Positions 26,477 to 40,504 are shown, counted from the stretch's first letter. The stretch is 64,000 bases of DNA from JAJPKK01 sp963702755 (GCA_963702755.1 CAVPDZ010000006.1:124001-188000), one strand, 5' to 3'. Notes: generated from the sequence alone by a model not told the origin. Program-made: numbers and translations.

Positions 26477-26561
26477 GCGGGCGTGGCGGAACTGGTAGAC
26501 GCGCTGGATTTAGGTTCCAGTGACGAAAGTCGTGGGGGTTCAAGTCCCTCCGCCCGCACCA
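26477..26561 (+). tRNA. tRNA-Leu (UAG)
   Basis: Acceptor arms GCGGGCG (26477-26483) and CGCCCGC (26551-26557), encoded ACCA end. Anticodon arm CTGGA-TTTAGGT-TCCAG gives anticodon TAG. A long variable arm is present as expected for Leu. Lies 72 bases before tig. Confidence 0.97.
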
Positions 26562-26633
26562 TGCCCGCTTTGGATGAGGTGGCGCTGCCCTCAGGGAGTG
26601 GCGGTCCCGCCGATAATAACGAGTCACGAGGCG

Positions 26634-27992
26634 ATGCAAGTCACCGAAACCACCAATGAAGGCCTACGGCGGGAATTTCACGTCGTGGTGCCGGCCGCCG
26701 ACCTGGAAACGCGCGTCAACGACCGCCTGGTCCAGATGAAGGACCAGGTGAAGCTCCGCGGCTTCCGCCCCGGCAAAGTGCCGGTCTCCCATCTCAAGAA
26801 GGTCATTGGCCGCGGCGTGATGGCCGAAACGATCGACCAGATCGTGCGCGAGACCAATTCGAAGATCGTGACCGATCGCGGCTTGAAGCTCGCCATGGAC
26901 CCCAAGATCACGTTCCCCGAGGACCAGGGGATGATCGACGGCGTGATCGAGGGCAAGGCCGACCTGTCCTACACCATCGCGGTGGAAGTCGTGCCGCCGA
27001 TCACGCTTGCCAACTTCAAGGACGTCAAGCTCGAGCGGCTTGTCGCCGAGGTGAGCGACGAGGAGGTCGAAGAGGCGCTGAACCGGCTCGGTGAGCAGAA
27101 CCGCACGTTCACCGCCAAGTCCGGTGCGGCCGAGCAGGGCGATCGCGTCGTGATCTCGTTCACGGGCACGATCGACGGCGAGGCCTTCGAGGGCGGTAGC
27201 GCGGACGAGGTGCCGGTGGTCATCGGCTCGAACTCGTTCCTTCCCGGATTCGAGGATCAGCTCGTCGGGATCAACGTCGGCGAAAGCCGGACCATCGAGG
27301 CGACCTTTCCGGAAGGCTATGGCGTCGAGAAGCTCGCCGGCAAGAAGGCGTCTTTCGCGACGACGGCGAAAGCCGTCGAAGCTCCCAATCCGATCACGCT
27401 CGACGACGCGTTTGCGACCTCGCTTGGGCTCGAATCGCTCGAGAAGTTGCGCCAAGCGGTGAAGGACCGGATCACGCAGGACCACACCGCGGCAAGCCGC
27501 CAGAAGATCAAGCGGCTCCTTCTCGACCGGCTCGACGTCCTCCACAAGTTCGAAGCCCCGCCGACGCTGGTCGAGCAGGAATTCGATAATGTCTGGAAGA
27601 CCGTCGAAGCCGATCTCAAGGCGCAGAATCGTACCTTCGAAGATGAAGGCACGACCGAGGAAAAGGCCCGCGCCGAATATCAAAGCATCGCCGACCGCCG
27701 GGTGCGGCTCGGTCTCGTGCTGGCCGAGATCGGCGACAAGAACGGCATCAAGGTGACGGACGAGGAAGTGTCGCGCGCCCTGATCGAGCGAGTCCGCCAG
27801 TTCCCCGGCCGCGAGCGGGAGATGTGGGAGGCCTACCAGAAGAATCCCAACGCGCTCGCGTCGATTCGCGCGCCGATCTACGAGGAGAAGGTCGTCGACT
27901 TCGTTCTCGAACTCGCCGAAGTCACCGAGAAGAAGGTGACGAAGGAGGAGCTGTTCAAGGAGGACGAGACCGAACTTCCGGCCGGCGGATAG
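26634..27992 (+). CDS. tig: Trigger factor
   Basis: 452 residues. Ribosome-bound chaperone and peptidyl-prolyl isomerase. N-terminal ribosome-binding domain with the signature GFRPGKVP (residues about 44-51), the FKBP domain about 150-250 (GDRVVISFTGTIDGEAFEGG, SFLPGFEDQLVGINVGE) and a helical C-terminal arm. ATG 26634 with GAGG just upstream. First of the tig, clpP, clpX, lon series. Confidence 0.97.
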   Translation: MQVTETTNEGLRREFHVVVPAADLETRVNDRLVQMKDQVKLRGFRPGKVPVSHLKKVIGRGVMAETIDQIVRETNSKIVTDRGLKLAMDPKITFPEDQGMIDGVIEGKADLSYTIAVEVVPPITLANFKDVKLERLVAEVSDEEVEEALNRLGEQNRTFTAKSGAAEQGDRVVISFTGTIDGEAFEGGSADEVPVVIGSNSFLPGFEDQLVGINVGESRTIEATFPEGYGVEKLAGKKASFATTAKAVEAPNPITLDDAFATSLGLESLEKLRQAVKDRITQDHTAASRQKIKRLLLDRLDVLHKFEAPPTLVEQEFDNVWKTVEADLKAQNRTFEDEGTTEEKARAEYQSIADRRVRLGLVLAEIGDKNGIKVTDEEVSRALIERVRQFPGREREMWEAYQKNPNALASIRAPIYEEKVVDFVLELAEVTEKKVTKEELFKEDETELPAGG

Positions 27993-28018
27993 CCGGAGGA
28001 ACGCTGACTGATCCTAAA

Positions 28019-28131
28019 GTCATGCCCGCGACAGCGGGCATCCGGTAACCACCGGACTATCGCGTTGGAAGAATCCTTTGCCCAATCGCCGGACTGGGGT
28101 TACTGGATCGCCCGGTCAAGCCGGGCGATGG
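28019..28131. repeat. Two-hairpin intergenic repeat, copy C (reversed)
   Basis: Reads GTCATGCCCGCGACAGCGGGCATCCGGTAACC, variable middle, then GGTTACTGGATCGCCCGGTCAAGCCGGGCGATGG: the reverse orientation of copies at 8040 and 53085. It fills most of the 308-base gap between tig and clpP and could separate their transcripts. Confidence 0.75.
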
Positions 28132-28300
28132 CGGACTTGGTCACCAACTTGGGGCACAAACGACGCTAGCGGCCGCGCTTGCCTCGTGCGGCTTCCTCCG
28201 GTTCTTGTCGAGTTCTGCGTTCTCCGGCGTGCGACCTCCAACTCCCTTGCTGCGGCGCCGCCAGCACATATATGCGGCCAAGCCTGATCGAGAGCCCCCC

Positions 28301-28939
28301 ATGCGAGATCCCGTCGACACGTTGAACAACTACCTCGTTCCCATGGTCGTCGAGCAGACCAACCGGGGCGAGCGCGCCTACGACATCTATTCGCGGCTCC
28401 TGAAGGAGCGAATCATCTTCATCACGGGTCCGGTCGAGGACGGCATGTCGGCGCTGATCATCGCCCAGCTCCTGTTTCTCGAGGCCGAGAATCCGAAGAA
28501 AGAAATCTCGATGTACATCAACTCGCCGGGCGGGGTGGTGACATCGGGCCTTGCGATCTACGACACCATGCAATTCGTTCGCCCCGCGGTATCGACCTTG
28601 TGCGTCGGCCAGGCGGCGTCGATGGGATCACTGCTGTTGGCGTCGGGCGCCAAGGATCTGCGCTTCGCGCTGCCTAATGCCCGGGTGATGGTGCACCAGC
28701 CGTCGGGCGGATTTCAGGGCCAGGCCTCCGACATCATGATCCACGCCCAGGAGATCCTGAGCGTTCGCAAGCGCCTCAACGAAATCTACGTCAAGCATAC
28801 CGGACAGCCCATCAAGGCCATCGAGGACGCGCTCGAGCGCGATCAGTTTTTTACCGCCGATGGTGCAAAGCAGTTTGGCCTCATCGACAAGGTGATCGAG
28901 AAGCGTATCGAGACCCCCGAGAAGCTCGAAAAGGTCTAG
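28301..28939 (+). CDS. clpP: ATP-dependent Clp protease, proteolytic subunit
   Basis: 212 residues. Catalytic Ser in GQAASMGSLLLASG, catalytic His in MVHQPSGGFQGQA, and Asp further on. N-terminal NNYLVPMVVEQTNRGERAYDIYSRLLKERII is typical. ATG 28301 (MRDPVDTLNNY) gives family length; earlier in-frame starts add unrelated residues. Forms the tetradecameric barrel that works with the clpX product. Confidence 0.97.
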   Translation: MRDPVDTLNNYLVPMVVEQTNRGERAYDIYSRLLKERIIFITGPVEDGMSALIIAQLLFLEAENPKKEISMYINSPGGVVTSGLAIYDTMQFVRPAVSTLCVGQAASMGSLLLASGAKDLRFALPNARVMVHQPSGGFQGQASDIMIHAQEILSVRKRLNEIYVKHTGQPIKAIEDALERDQFFTADGAKQFGLIDKVIEKRIETPEKLEKV

Positions 28940-29328
28940 ATCCCGGGTGCGTGGCCGCCAAGCGATCGGGTGGCCGGATTCCGCCTTCCAAGACCCAATC
29001 CTGCATTGCGCGGAATGGGAATTGTGGCCCGGCTTTTGCCTCGATGTCGTCCGCCGCGGGATGACGCGGTGCATCGAAAGACGATCGCGTGCGTTGCTGC
29101 TGTTTCGCCACAATGGCCGCAACAATCTGCGTTCCACGTGTGGTTTCGGGGTGACATAGGGCATTCATAATTAATGAAATGTTGATTATATGGTTGCTAG
29201 CGTGCTTCGTTAGTACTTGAGTGAGAACGTTTGGCCGTCGCCTTGGCGGTGAAACAGAGCGTTAGGCAAGCTGGGAGTGAGATGTCCGTTCGCAGAAGCG
29301 TAAGGTTGGGTTCAGCGGAGCTAGAGGA
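28940..29328. other. Intergenic region clpP-clpX (389 bases)
   Basis: No gene supported. The first 230 bases are GC-rich. An AT-richer stretch at 29160-29200 (CATTCATAATTAATGAAATGTTGATTATATGG, in part) is a likely promoter region for clpX. No clear heat-shock promoter could be assigned by eye. Confidence 0.4.
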
Positions 29329-30594
<1,266 letters not shown>

Positions 30595-30926
30595 TCCCGC
30601 CGCGAATCTGCTATGGAAAGTTCCGGGCGCCGCCGTGCGGCGGTCGCCGCCCGAGTCATGCGATGCCTCCCGTGCGGGGCGCGCGTTCGCTGACCCTGGC
30701 CGCGGAACGGGTGTGGAGCAGTTGCTTGAAACGGGCCGGCGCCGTCGCCACTTATGACGATGGAGCGCCGAAGTTCGAGTGCAGGCGTCCACGAGGAGTT
30801 CGGGTAGGGTCTCGGTGCCGCCGGCAGGCGGCAAGCTCAAACACTCCCACCCGGCATCAAGCACTCCGCGACTGTGCTGCGTAAGCGGGCAGGGGCGGAG
30901 GGGCAGGGAAGAAAAGGACACGGGTC
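30595..30926. other. Intergenic region clpX-lon (332 bases)
   Basis: No gene supported. GC-rich, with CTTGAAA at 30725 and ACTTAT at 30750 whose spacing is too wide for a normal heat-shock promoter. It probably contains the lon promoter but none is assignable. Confidence 0.35.
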
Positions 30927-30954
30927 ATGACTACCCCAACAAAGCCGCAGAGTC

Positions 30955-33369
<2,415 letters not shown>

Positions 33370-33394
33370 CCCTCGCGGACGGAGCGATTGTTGA

Positions 33395-33424
33395 AAGGCG
33401 GCGCCGCACGGCGCCGCCTTTTTT
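33395..33424 (+). terminator. Rho-independent terminator after lon
   Basis: AAGGCGGCGCC-GCAC-GGCGCCGCCTT followed by TTTT; 26 bases after the lon stop. Confidence 0.9.
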
Positions 33425-33519
33425 CATGCACCGGTTTTCGTGCATTTTTTTCGTGCCCCTTTATTCGTGCACTTGCGCCGCTTGATCTCGGGGCCGGGGG
33501 AGGGCTACACCGTGGGCGA

Positions 33520-33595
33520 GGGCGGTTAGCTCAGCTGGTAGAGCATCTGCTTTACACGCAGGGTGTCGGCGGTTCGAGTCCGTCACCGCCCACCA
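33520..33595 (+). tRNA. tRNA-Val (UAC)
   Basis: Acceptor arms GGGCGGT (33520-33526) and ACCGCCC (33585-33591) with encoded ACCA. Anticodon arm CTGC-TTTACAC-GCAG region gives anticodon TAC; T arm GGCGGTTCGAGTCCGTC. 76 nt. Confidence 0.97.
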
Positions 33596-33771
33596 CAGCG
33601 CTGATGTCCAGCCCTTTCTCGCCCGTGTCCGCCCCCGAGCCGCGCGCCGGCGCTGACCTCATCCCCCCGTCCGAGATTTGAACCCGCCGTCAGGCTCCCG
33701 GAACTAACGATCGAAGCGGCGCCCCAGGATGGGGGCGGTCGGCCGCCAAGATCCTTGGACAGGAGCCTCCA

Positions 33772-36667
33772 ATGACATCGGGACGTCAAACCGCCGGGCA
33801 ACACCGCGTTGCTCTCGCCCTGTTGGCCGTAGTTTCTTCCCTCGCCTTGCTTGGACCGACATCAGCCTGGGCGCAAAGCCCGGCTCCGGCCCCCGCCGCG
33901 GCCCAGCCGGCCAATCAGAACGCCACCGCTGCGACCGTCGGAATCAACTCGGTGATCACCGTCAATGCGGACCGCACGGCAGAGACCGTCGAGACCCGCC
34001 GCATCAAGATTTTGGGGCCCGGCGCCGTCCAGTCGGAAGGCCAGCAATCCCTGCAATACATCGAGGGCATGCAGACACTCGAGATCGAGGCCTATACCGA
34101 GAAGCCCGACGGCACCAAGGTCCCGGTCGATCCGGCGAGCATCCTGACCCGCGATGCTGCCACCGGCCTCGCCGCCGTCTATATGCGCGATGCCAAGGTC
34201 AAGACCGTGCTCTTTCGCGACGTCGCCGTCGGCGACACGCTGGTGCTGATCTCGCGCCGGGTCGAGACGGGTGGGGTCTACTTCGGCCACTTCAACGGCC
34301 TCAATGTGTATCCGCTGAACTTGCCGGTGACCAACTCGACGACCGTCATCATCGCGCCGAAGGAGCTTGCGCTGCATGTCGGGGTCTATGGCGAGCGGAT
34401 GGCGCACAAGGTGACCACCGACGAGACCACCACGCGTCACGTCATCGCCTATCATCCGGGTCGCCGGACGATGCTGGAGGCCAACGCGACCTCGCTATTC
34501 GACCGCGACCCGCGCATCGTCATCACCACCTTCGACAACTATGAGCAGCTCGGTGCAAGCTATTGGTCGGCGATCGCGGACAAGGCAGCAGCCCACCAGC
34601 GACATTGCCAAGCTCGCCGAGCAGATCACCAACGGCATCGAAGATCGCCGCGCCCAGGCGGAAGCGATCGATCGCTGGGTCAAGCAGAACATCCGCTATG
34701 TCGGCGTCTATCTCGGCACCGGCCGCGTGATCGCCAACGATCCCGCTACGATCGTCAAGAACAAGTTCGGCGACTGCAAGGATCACGCGATCCTGATGGC
34801 CGCGCTGCTCGCGGCGAAGGGCATCGCGAGCGAGCAGGTGCTGATCAATCTGGGTGACGTCTACACGCTGCCGGAGACCGTGGCGCCGGGTTATTTCAAC
34901 CACGCCATGATCTATCTGCCGGAATTCGGCGTGTACGACGATCCGACGGCGGGGCTCGCGGCGTTCGGCGTGCTGCCGCGGCAATCCTACGACAAGCCGG
35001 TGCTGCACGCGTCTGCCGAAGGCGCCCACCTTGCCCGTACGCCGGTGATGCAGGCGGCGGAGCAAGTGGCAACCAACCGCACGCGGATCAACGTCGCCGC
35101 CGACGGCGTCGTCACCGGCGAGACTTCGGATATTGCGACCGGCGCAACTGCCATCGAACTGCGTGGAGTGGCAACACAGTTGCAAAGCGTCGGGCTCAAG
35201 TCCGCCGCGGAGCGCATCCTCCAGAACTTCCACAACCCCGGCAAGGGTCTCTATGACGTCGGCACCCTGGTCGATGGCGCTCAGGAATACACCCTGCGCG
35301 GCAAGTTCACCCTCAACAACAAGCTGAACGTGACGCCGGGTGCGTTGGTTGCCATCCCGCACGGCTTGGACCTGCTGTCGCGTCCAGGCGAAGGGCTGTT
35401 CGGCAACCGCTTGCCCACCCGAACCGTGCCGTTCGTCTGCTCGGCGGGCCGTCAGATCGAGGACATCGAGGTGACGTTTGCGGATGGCCTGCCGCTGCCG
35501 TCGGCGCCCCAAGGGGGCCAAGATCGAGAAGCCGCAGTTCACCTACACGTCCGAGTATCGGATCGAGAACCGCACGCTGAAAATCCGGCGGGAGTTCGAA
35601 TCCCGCGTCGCCGGACAGGTGTGCGCGCCTGAGACCGAAGCCGCGATTGCGGACTCGCTCAAGGCGGTCGCGGCCGATCTCAACACCGGCATGAGCATCC
35701 CGAAGGCAGCGGTCGCGAAAGTCGAGCCGCCGAAGCCCGCGCCGCCCAAGCCGGCGACGGATACGGCCCTCGTCAATCGCAACCAGTGTGCGGGCTTCGA
35801 AAACGCGTCAGCCGACCTGCGGATCGGTGCCTGCACCGCGCTCATCCAGTCCGGCCAGGAAACCCAAACGGCCATCGCCGTTGCCTTCACCAACCGCGGC
35901 TTTGCGTACCGGATGAAGGGCGACAACGGTCGCGCCGTCGAGGACTTCGATCAGGCGCTCAAGCTTGTTCCGAACTACGCCGTCGCCCTCAACGGCCGCG
36001 GTCTCGCCCGGCATAGCCTGCGTGACTACGATCAGGCCATCGCCGACTTCAGCCAGGCGATCAACCTCAACCCGACATTCGCGGTCTGCCTACACCAATC
36101 GGGGCAATGCTTTGTGGGACAAGGGCGATCGCGACGCGGCCATGGCGGATTTCAACCAGGCGACCGGGCTTGAGCCGATGAACGCCGTACGTGTTCCAGG
36201 TCCGCGGCCGAGCCTATCGGGTCAAGAGCGAGTTCGATCGCGCGCTCGCGGACTTCGACCAGGTGATCCGCCTGCAAAAGAACAACGCCATGGCATGGAA
36301 CGATCGCTGCTACACGCATGTTCTGGCGGGCTCTGCCTCGACGACGGCGCTCAATGACTGCAACGAGGCGTTGCGGCTTGATCCGAAGTTGAACGCGGCG
36401 CTCGAAAATCGTGGCTTGCTCATGCTTCGCAGCAACGAGGTCGAACGCGCCATCGCGGACTATGACGCCGTGCTGCGGGCGGCTCCGAAGAATGCGGGCG
36501 CGCTCTACGGCCGCGGCATCGCGAAGCTCAGGAAGGGCGACAAGGACGGCGGCGAGGCGGACATCGCGGCTGCCAGCGCCCTGAATGCGGAGATCGCCAA
36601 AGCGTTCGCAAAGCTCGGCGTGACCGTTGCGACCCAGGACACGACGGCCGAGAAGCCGGTGTTGTAA
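33772..36667 (+). pseudogene. Secreted DUF3857–transglutaminase–TPR protein, four +1 shifts
   Basis: Read across four shifts it is about 963 residues. Signal peptide (VALALLAVVSSLALLGPTSAWA), DUF3857 domain (NADRTAETVETRRIKILGPGA ... RRVETGGVYFGHF), transglutaminase-like core with Cys in KNKFGDCKDHAILMAALLA, His in GYFNHAMIYLP and Asp in GVYDDPTA, a beta-rich region, then TPR repeats (AFTNRGFAYRMKGDNGRAVEDFDQAL and several more) to the TAA at 36667. Extra bases are inferred at about 34587-34593, 35507-35510, 36085-36087 and 36187; each removal restores a normal join. GGAG precedes ATG 33772. Probably intact in vivo. Role in the periplasm unknown. Confidence 0.8.
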
Positions 36668-36690
36668 GTCACGGGCCTCCCGAAGAAGAA

Positions 36691-36723
36691 AAAGCGCGCC
36701 GCGGCGGGACCGCGGCGCGCTTT
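36691..36723. terminator. Bidirectional hairpin terminator
   Basis: AAAGCGCGCCGCGG, loop CGGGA, CCGCGGCGCGCTTT: a perfect 14-bp stem between two convergent genes, with A and T runs at its two ends. Confidence 0.85.
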
Positions 36724-36763
36724 CATATTGAGGCAGCCGTTGAGGCCGCAGGCGACGAACCTG

Positions 36764-37435
36764 TTATTGCGCGAAGCAGTAGAACAGCCCGTTGCCGCCG
36801 GTCGCGACAAGGTCGGCCTGGCCGCAGGCGCGAGACATGTGCGCCGCATTCCATGAGCGCTGGAATTCATTGTCGGCGCCGCCGCGGCGGTCGACATGGC
36901 CCACTACGGTCTTGCCGAATTCCGAGCTCGTCCAGTTGCCGCAGGTCAGGTTCATGTTGCCCGGGTAGGCGGTGCCCTCGGCGGTCGAGCCCGTGACGAT
37001 GTCGTGCCAGTTCGGCGCATAGCCGAAGCCGGCGATCATCGTGCCGCGCTCGGTCAGGGAGTTCTCCCGGCTCAGCTTATTGTTTGCGCTGTGCAGGTCG
37101 TCGACGCTGGTGGCGACGACCACGCCCTTGGCATTCTGCCACGGCCCTTTGCCGATGCGGTCGCGGGCGTTGATGCCCTTGGCCTGCGGCGTTTCCGCGG
37201 TCGACAGATAAGCCCGCCAGACTTTGTTGCCGGCGCCGGCCGCCATCGCCAGGGTCTGGCAGTGAGCATCGGCGCCGCTGATGCCGCCGAGATCGCCGCC
37301 CTTGCCGGACCCGGCGCTGGTGACGAAGAAGCTCATGTTGGGAAACTGCGGTGGCGCCTGTTGGGCGAGCGCGCTGCAGGTGAAGCCCATCAGCGCTGCC
37401 GTCGCCAGCAACACGTGACGCATCGTCTTGTCCAT
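36764..37435 (-). CDS. Secreted lectin-like (endostatin/C-type-lectin fold) protein
   Basis: 223 residues. Signal peptide RHVLLATAALMGFTCSALA. The mature domain shows MSFFVTSAGSGKGGDLGGISGADAHCQTLA, WRAYLSTAE, ARDRIGKGPWQNAKGVVVA, LTCGNWTSSE and SRACGQADLVATGGNGLFYCFA, with conserved cysteines; this is the DUF1554/endostatin-like lectin pattern of bacterial exported proteins. GGGAG precedes ATG 37435. Ligand unknown. Divergent from oxyR; the 260 bases between carry no gene. Confidence 0.75.
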   Translation of the reverse strand: MDKTMRHVLLATAALMGFTCSALAQQAPPQFPNMSFFVTSAGSGKGGDLGGISGADAHCQTLAMAAGAGNKVWRAYLSTAETPQAKGINARDRIGKGPWQNAKGVVVATSVDDLHSANNKLSRENSLTERGTMIAGFGYAPNWHDIVTGSTAEGTAYPGNMNLTCGNWTSSEFGKTVVGHVDRRGGADNEFQRSWNAAHMSRACGQADLVATGGNGLFYCFAQ

Positions 37436-37695
37436 TTGTGTTTCTCCCGTTCGGACTTTCTCAATTTGAAGTCGAGACGGAACTCTCCCCGCCTGACGGC
37501 GCTGATCCTAGAGTTCCGTTCCTCCTGCTTCAATCCCACTCGCGCGCCGCGGGCGCGAAAAGCGGAAATCCGGCTACCCCTGAACCGTCGAGGCCTGCAC
37601 GCGGCGTCGATCGAAAATCGGTGGTTGATCGAACGGTCGATTGATAAGGCCTACTCGGATTGTTAGGTCGCGACGATCAGCATATCTTATGAACT

Positions 37696-38655
37696 ATGAT
37701 CACCTTGAGACAATTGCGCTATCTGGCGGCGCTTGCCGAACACCGGCATTTCGGCAGGGCCGCGGAAGCCTGCGCCGTCACTCAGCCGGCGCTGTCCATG
37801 CAAATTCGCGATCTCGAGAAGGAGCTGGGCGCCGAACTGGTCGAGCGCCGGCCCGGCGACATCGTGCTCACCGATCTCGGCGCCGAGGTCGCGCGCCGCG
37901 CCGACCGCGTGCTGGTGGCGACCCGCGATCTCGTGGACTACGCCCAGCATCGAGGCCGTGTGCTCTCCGGCCGCCTCAACCTTGGGATCATTCCGTCGCT
38001 CGCTCCCTATGTGCTGCCGAAGATCCTGCCGACGTTGCAAAGCCATTTCCCCGAATTGCGGCTCGAACTGCGCGAAACCCAGACCAAGTTTCTTCTCGAC
38101 GAACTCGGCCGCGGCGCTCTCGATGCCATCATGCTGGCCTTGCCGATCAATGAAACCGACATCGAGACGATGCGGCTGTTCGATGACGCCTTCGTGCTCG
38201 CGGTGCCCGCAACCGATGCGCGTCGGGCCTCGACGCGCGTCAGTCCGGACGAGATCGATCAGTCGAAACTCATCCTGCTGGAGGAGGGCCATTGCCTGCG
38301 CGACCAGGCACTTGCGTATTGCGCTGGCGCGACGCGCGGCGCCGCGATGGGGCTTGGCGCGACGAGCCTTGCCACCGTGATGCAGATGGTGGCGAACGGC
38401 TACGGCCTCACGCTGGTGCCGAAGATCGCGGTGGATGTCGAGGTGCGCGATGAGCGGGTCAAGCTGTTGCGCTTCACGGATCCGGAGCCCGGCCGCACGA
38501 TCGGGCTTGCATGGCGACGCACTTCGCCGCGCAAGCCGGATTTCCTGGCGTTCGGGCAATTGGTCAGCGAGACGCTGGGCTTTCCGTCGCCGGCCCCGCG
38601 CATTTCCGCACGGCGTCCCCCGAAGCGGCGCTTTGCAGCGCATCGCGCGTCGTAG
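37696..38655 (+). CDS. oxyR: LysR-family peroxide sensor OxyR
   Basis: 319 residues. Winged-helix N-terminus (TLRQLRYLAALAEHRHFGRAAEACAVTQPALSMQI) and effector domain with LEEGHCLRDQALAYC: Cys200 and Cys209 are spaced as Cys199/Cys208 of E. coli OxyR, the disulfide switch. Specific residues around both cysteines match, so OxyR is preferred over a generic LysR regulator. No catalase or alkyl-hydroperoxide reductase gene is adjacent. Confidence 0.92.
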   Translation: MITLRQLRYLAALAEHRHFGRAAEACAVTQPALSMQIRDLEKELGAELVERRPGDIVLTDLGAEVARRADRVLVATRDLVDYAQHRGRVLSGRLNLGIIPSLAPYVLPKILPTLQSHFPELRLELRETQTKFLLDELGRGALDAIMLALPINETDIETMRLFDDAFVLAVPATDARRASTRVSPDEIDQSKLILLEEGHCLRDQALAYCAGATRGAAMGLGATSLATVMQMVANGYGLTLVPKIAVDVEVRDERVKLLRFTDPEPGRTIGLAWRRTSPRKPDFLAFGQLVSETLGFPSPAPRISARRPPKRRFAAHRAS

Positions 38656-38688
38656 CGGGCTCGAAGGTCTTTCGCGCGCATCGCTCTC

Positions 38689-39681
38689 CTAATCGAAGCG
38701 CATGCCGGTTTCCGGCAGGACCTTCGACCAGCGGTCGGCCTCGCGCCGGATGAAGGCTGAGAATTCGGCTGGCGCCATGGTGGCCGGATAAAGCCCTGCG
38801 GCGTCGGCGGTGGCGACGACCGCGGGGTCGGAGAGGGCACGGGCGACCTCGCGGTAGAACTTCTCGACGATCGGCGCCGGCGTGCCGCGTGGCGCGACCA
38901 GGCCGAGCCACACCGTGATCTCGTCGAAGTTCGGCAGATCGGCGGTGATGGTCGGCAGGTTTGGCAGCGGCGGGAACGGGCGGGGATCGAATTTCGCCAG
39001 CACGCGAAAGCGGCCGGCTTCGATGCTGGCGAGCGCCGCTGACGGACCATCGAAGGCAAAATCGACGCTGCGCGTGAGCAGCGCCTGGGTCACATCGGCG
39101 CTGCCGTTGTAAGGCACCAAGGTCGTCGTGATGCCAGCCGCCCGATTGAACAGGAACCCGGTGAGCTTGGTGGTGAGGGTGCCGGCGCCGTAGTTGAGCT
39201 TGCCGGGCGCGGCTTTCGCCCTCGCGATCAGTGCGGCAACGCTTTTCGTTTCGCTCTCGGCATTGACCATGAGCAATTGCATGGTCTTGGCGACGAGCGT
39301 CACCGGCGCGAAATCGTTGATCGGATCGTAGGGCGGCGTGCGGTACATGAACTGGTTCATGACCAGCGTCGAATCGATCGCCATCAGCAGCGTGTAGCCG
39401 TCCGCCGGCGCCTTGGCGACGATCTGCGCCCCGATGACCGTGTTGGCGCCGGGGCAATTCTCGATCACCACCGCCTGGCCCCAACTCTCGTTGAGTTTGC
39501 GCCCGATCAGACGCGACAGCACGTCGGACGGGCCGCCCGCCGGAAACGGCACGATGATCTTGAGCGAGCGACTGGGAAAGCCGGCCGCATCCGATGCTTC
39601 TTGCGCGGCGGCTTCGCCGGTCACTATGCCGGCGAAGGCGAGTAGGCAAAGGGCGAGGGTTGTCATTGGTCTCATCATCAT
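38689..39681 (-). CDS. Bug/TctC family substrate-binding protein
   Basis: 330 residues. Signal peptide (TTLALCLLAFAGIVTGEAAAQ). Bug motifs: RSLKIIVPFPAGGPSDVLSRLIG, VIENCPGANTVIGAQIVAKAPADGYTLLMA, NYGAGTLTTKLTGFLFNRAAG and LVPYNGSADVTQALL. Periplasmic receptor of unknown ligand. Similar to the receptor at 42630-43643 (both have ANTVIGAQ.VAKA..DGYTLL and STLVMNQF), so the two look like recent paralogs. Confidence 0.92.
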   Translation of the reverse strand: MMMRPMTTLALCLLAFAGIVTGEAAAQEASDAAGFPSRSLKIIVPFPAGGPSDVLSRLIGRKLNESWGQAVVIENCPGANTVIGAQIVAKAPADGYTLLMAIDSTLVMNQFMYRTPPYDPINDFAPVTLVAKTMQLLMVNAESETKSVAALIARAKAAPGKLNYGAGTLTTKLTGFLFNRAAGITTTLVPYNGSADVTQALLTRSVDFAFDGPSAALASIEAGRFRVLAKFDPRPFPPLPNLPTITADLPNFDEITVWLGLVAPRGTPAPIVEKFYREVARALSDPAVVATADAAGLYPATMAPAEFSAFIRREADRWSKVLPETGMRFD

Positions 39682-39700
39682 CGCTTCCTGTCGGCAAATG

Positions 39701-40504
39701 TCATTTCGAGTGGCGTGCCAGGAATTCGAGCACGGCGCGGTTGAATGCCTCCGGCTGCTCCCAATAGGAGGAGTGGCCGGCCTCGCGAATGATCATCACC
39801 TCGCTGTGCGGAATCTCCGTTGCGACCATCCGGATCAGCGCCGGCGGCGAATAGAGATCGGCGTCGCCGGTGATGAGGAGCGTCGGCACGTGCAGCTGCC
39901 GCAGCGTCGCCGCGCTGATCGTGTTCGCGGTCTTTTGCCGGAACGGCGTGCTCGTCACCGCCTTGTGCTCGAGGTCGAGCCATAGATTCACGCCGTGGGG
40001 ATTGGCCGCGCGATAGGACGGCCCGAGCTCCCGGAAATCGGCCGGCATGTCGTTGAAGCCTTTGGGCCGCAGGCTTTCGTAGAGGCTCACGATCGGTCCC
40101 TCGGCAAGTCCCGCCGGATTGCTGTTGATCACGAGGCTCAAGAGGCGGTCCGGGTGCGAGACGGCGTAATCCGCCGCGACGCCGCCGCCAGCCGCAGAGC
40201 CGACCGCGTGAAATCGGCGAATGCCGAGGAAATCCACCAGGGCGTTGAGGTCTTCCGACGCGATGCCCGGTCGATCGGCGGCGAGGGGATCGGAGCCGAA
40301 ATAGGAGCGCCGCGAGTAGCCGATCACGCGGTAGCCCGCCTTGGCGAAGGCCGGCTGCTGATAACCCCAGATCAGCGCACTGCCCGTTGCCGGATGCAGG
40401 AGGACGATCGGGACGCCATCGCCGCCCGTATCCCAGTAGAACAGGTGCGCGTCGCCAAGCGTCGCGATCGCTTCCTTGGCCGGCACCGGCGCCGGCATTG
40501 GCAC
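39701..40504 (-). CDS. Alpha/beta hydrolase, probably exported
   Basis: 267 residues as read. Nucleophile elbow VGSAAGGG, acid in ITGDADLYSP, His in EAGHSSYWEQP: a complete triad. IVLLHPATGSALIWGYQ holds the oxyanion region. The clean frame starts at a GTG without a ribosome site. Upstream in the same frame the codons read WVASIAACTIALAGIANAE, a signal peptide. They would join an ATG at 40589 (GGGAG 8 bases upstream) if one T at 40585-40586 is extra. So the protein is probably a periplasmic esterase or similar. It follows a Bug receptor gene (19-base gap). Confidence 0.85.
   Translation of the reverse strand: MPMPAPVPAKEAIATLGDAHLFYWDTGGDGVPIVLLHPATGSALIWGYQQPAFAKAGYRVIGYSRRSYFGSDPLAADRPGIASEDLNALVDFLGIRRFHAVGSAAGGGVAADYAVSHPDRLLSLVINSNPAGLAEGPIVSLYESLRPKGFNDMPADFRELGPSYRAANPHGVNLWLDLEHKAVTSTPFRQKTANTISAATLRQLHVPTLLITGDADLYSPPALIRMVATEIPHSEVMIIREAGHSSYWEQPEAFNRAVLEFLARHSK

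Noticed and set aside
30725..30756. Possible heat-shock (RpoH) promoter before lon: CTTGAAA ... ACTTAT
   Set aside because: Spacing between the elements is too long for the known RpoH consensus and the -10 match is partial.
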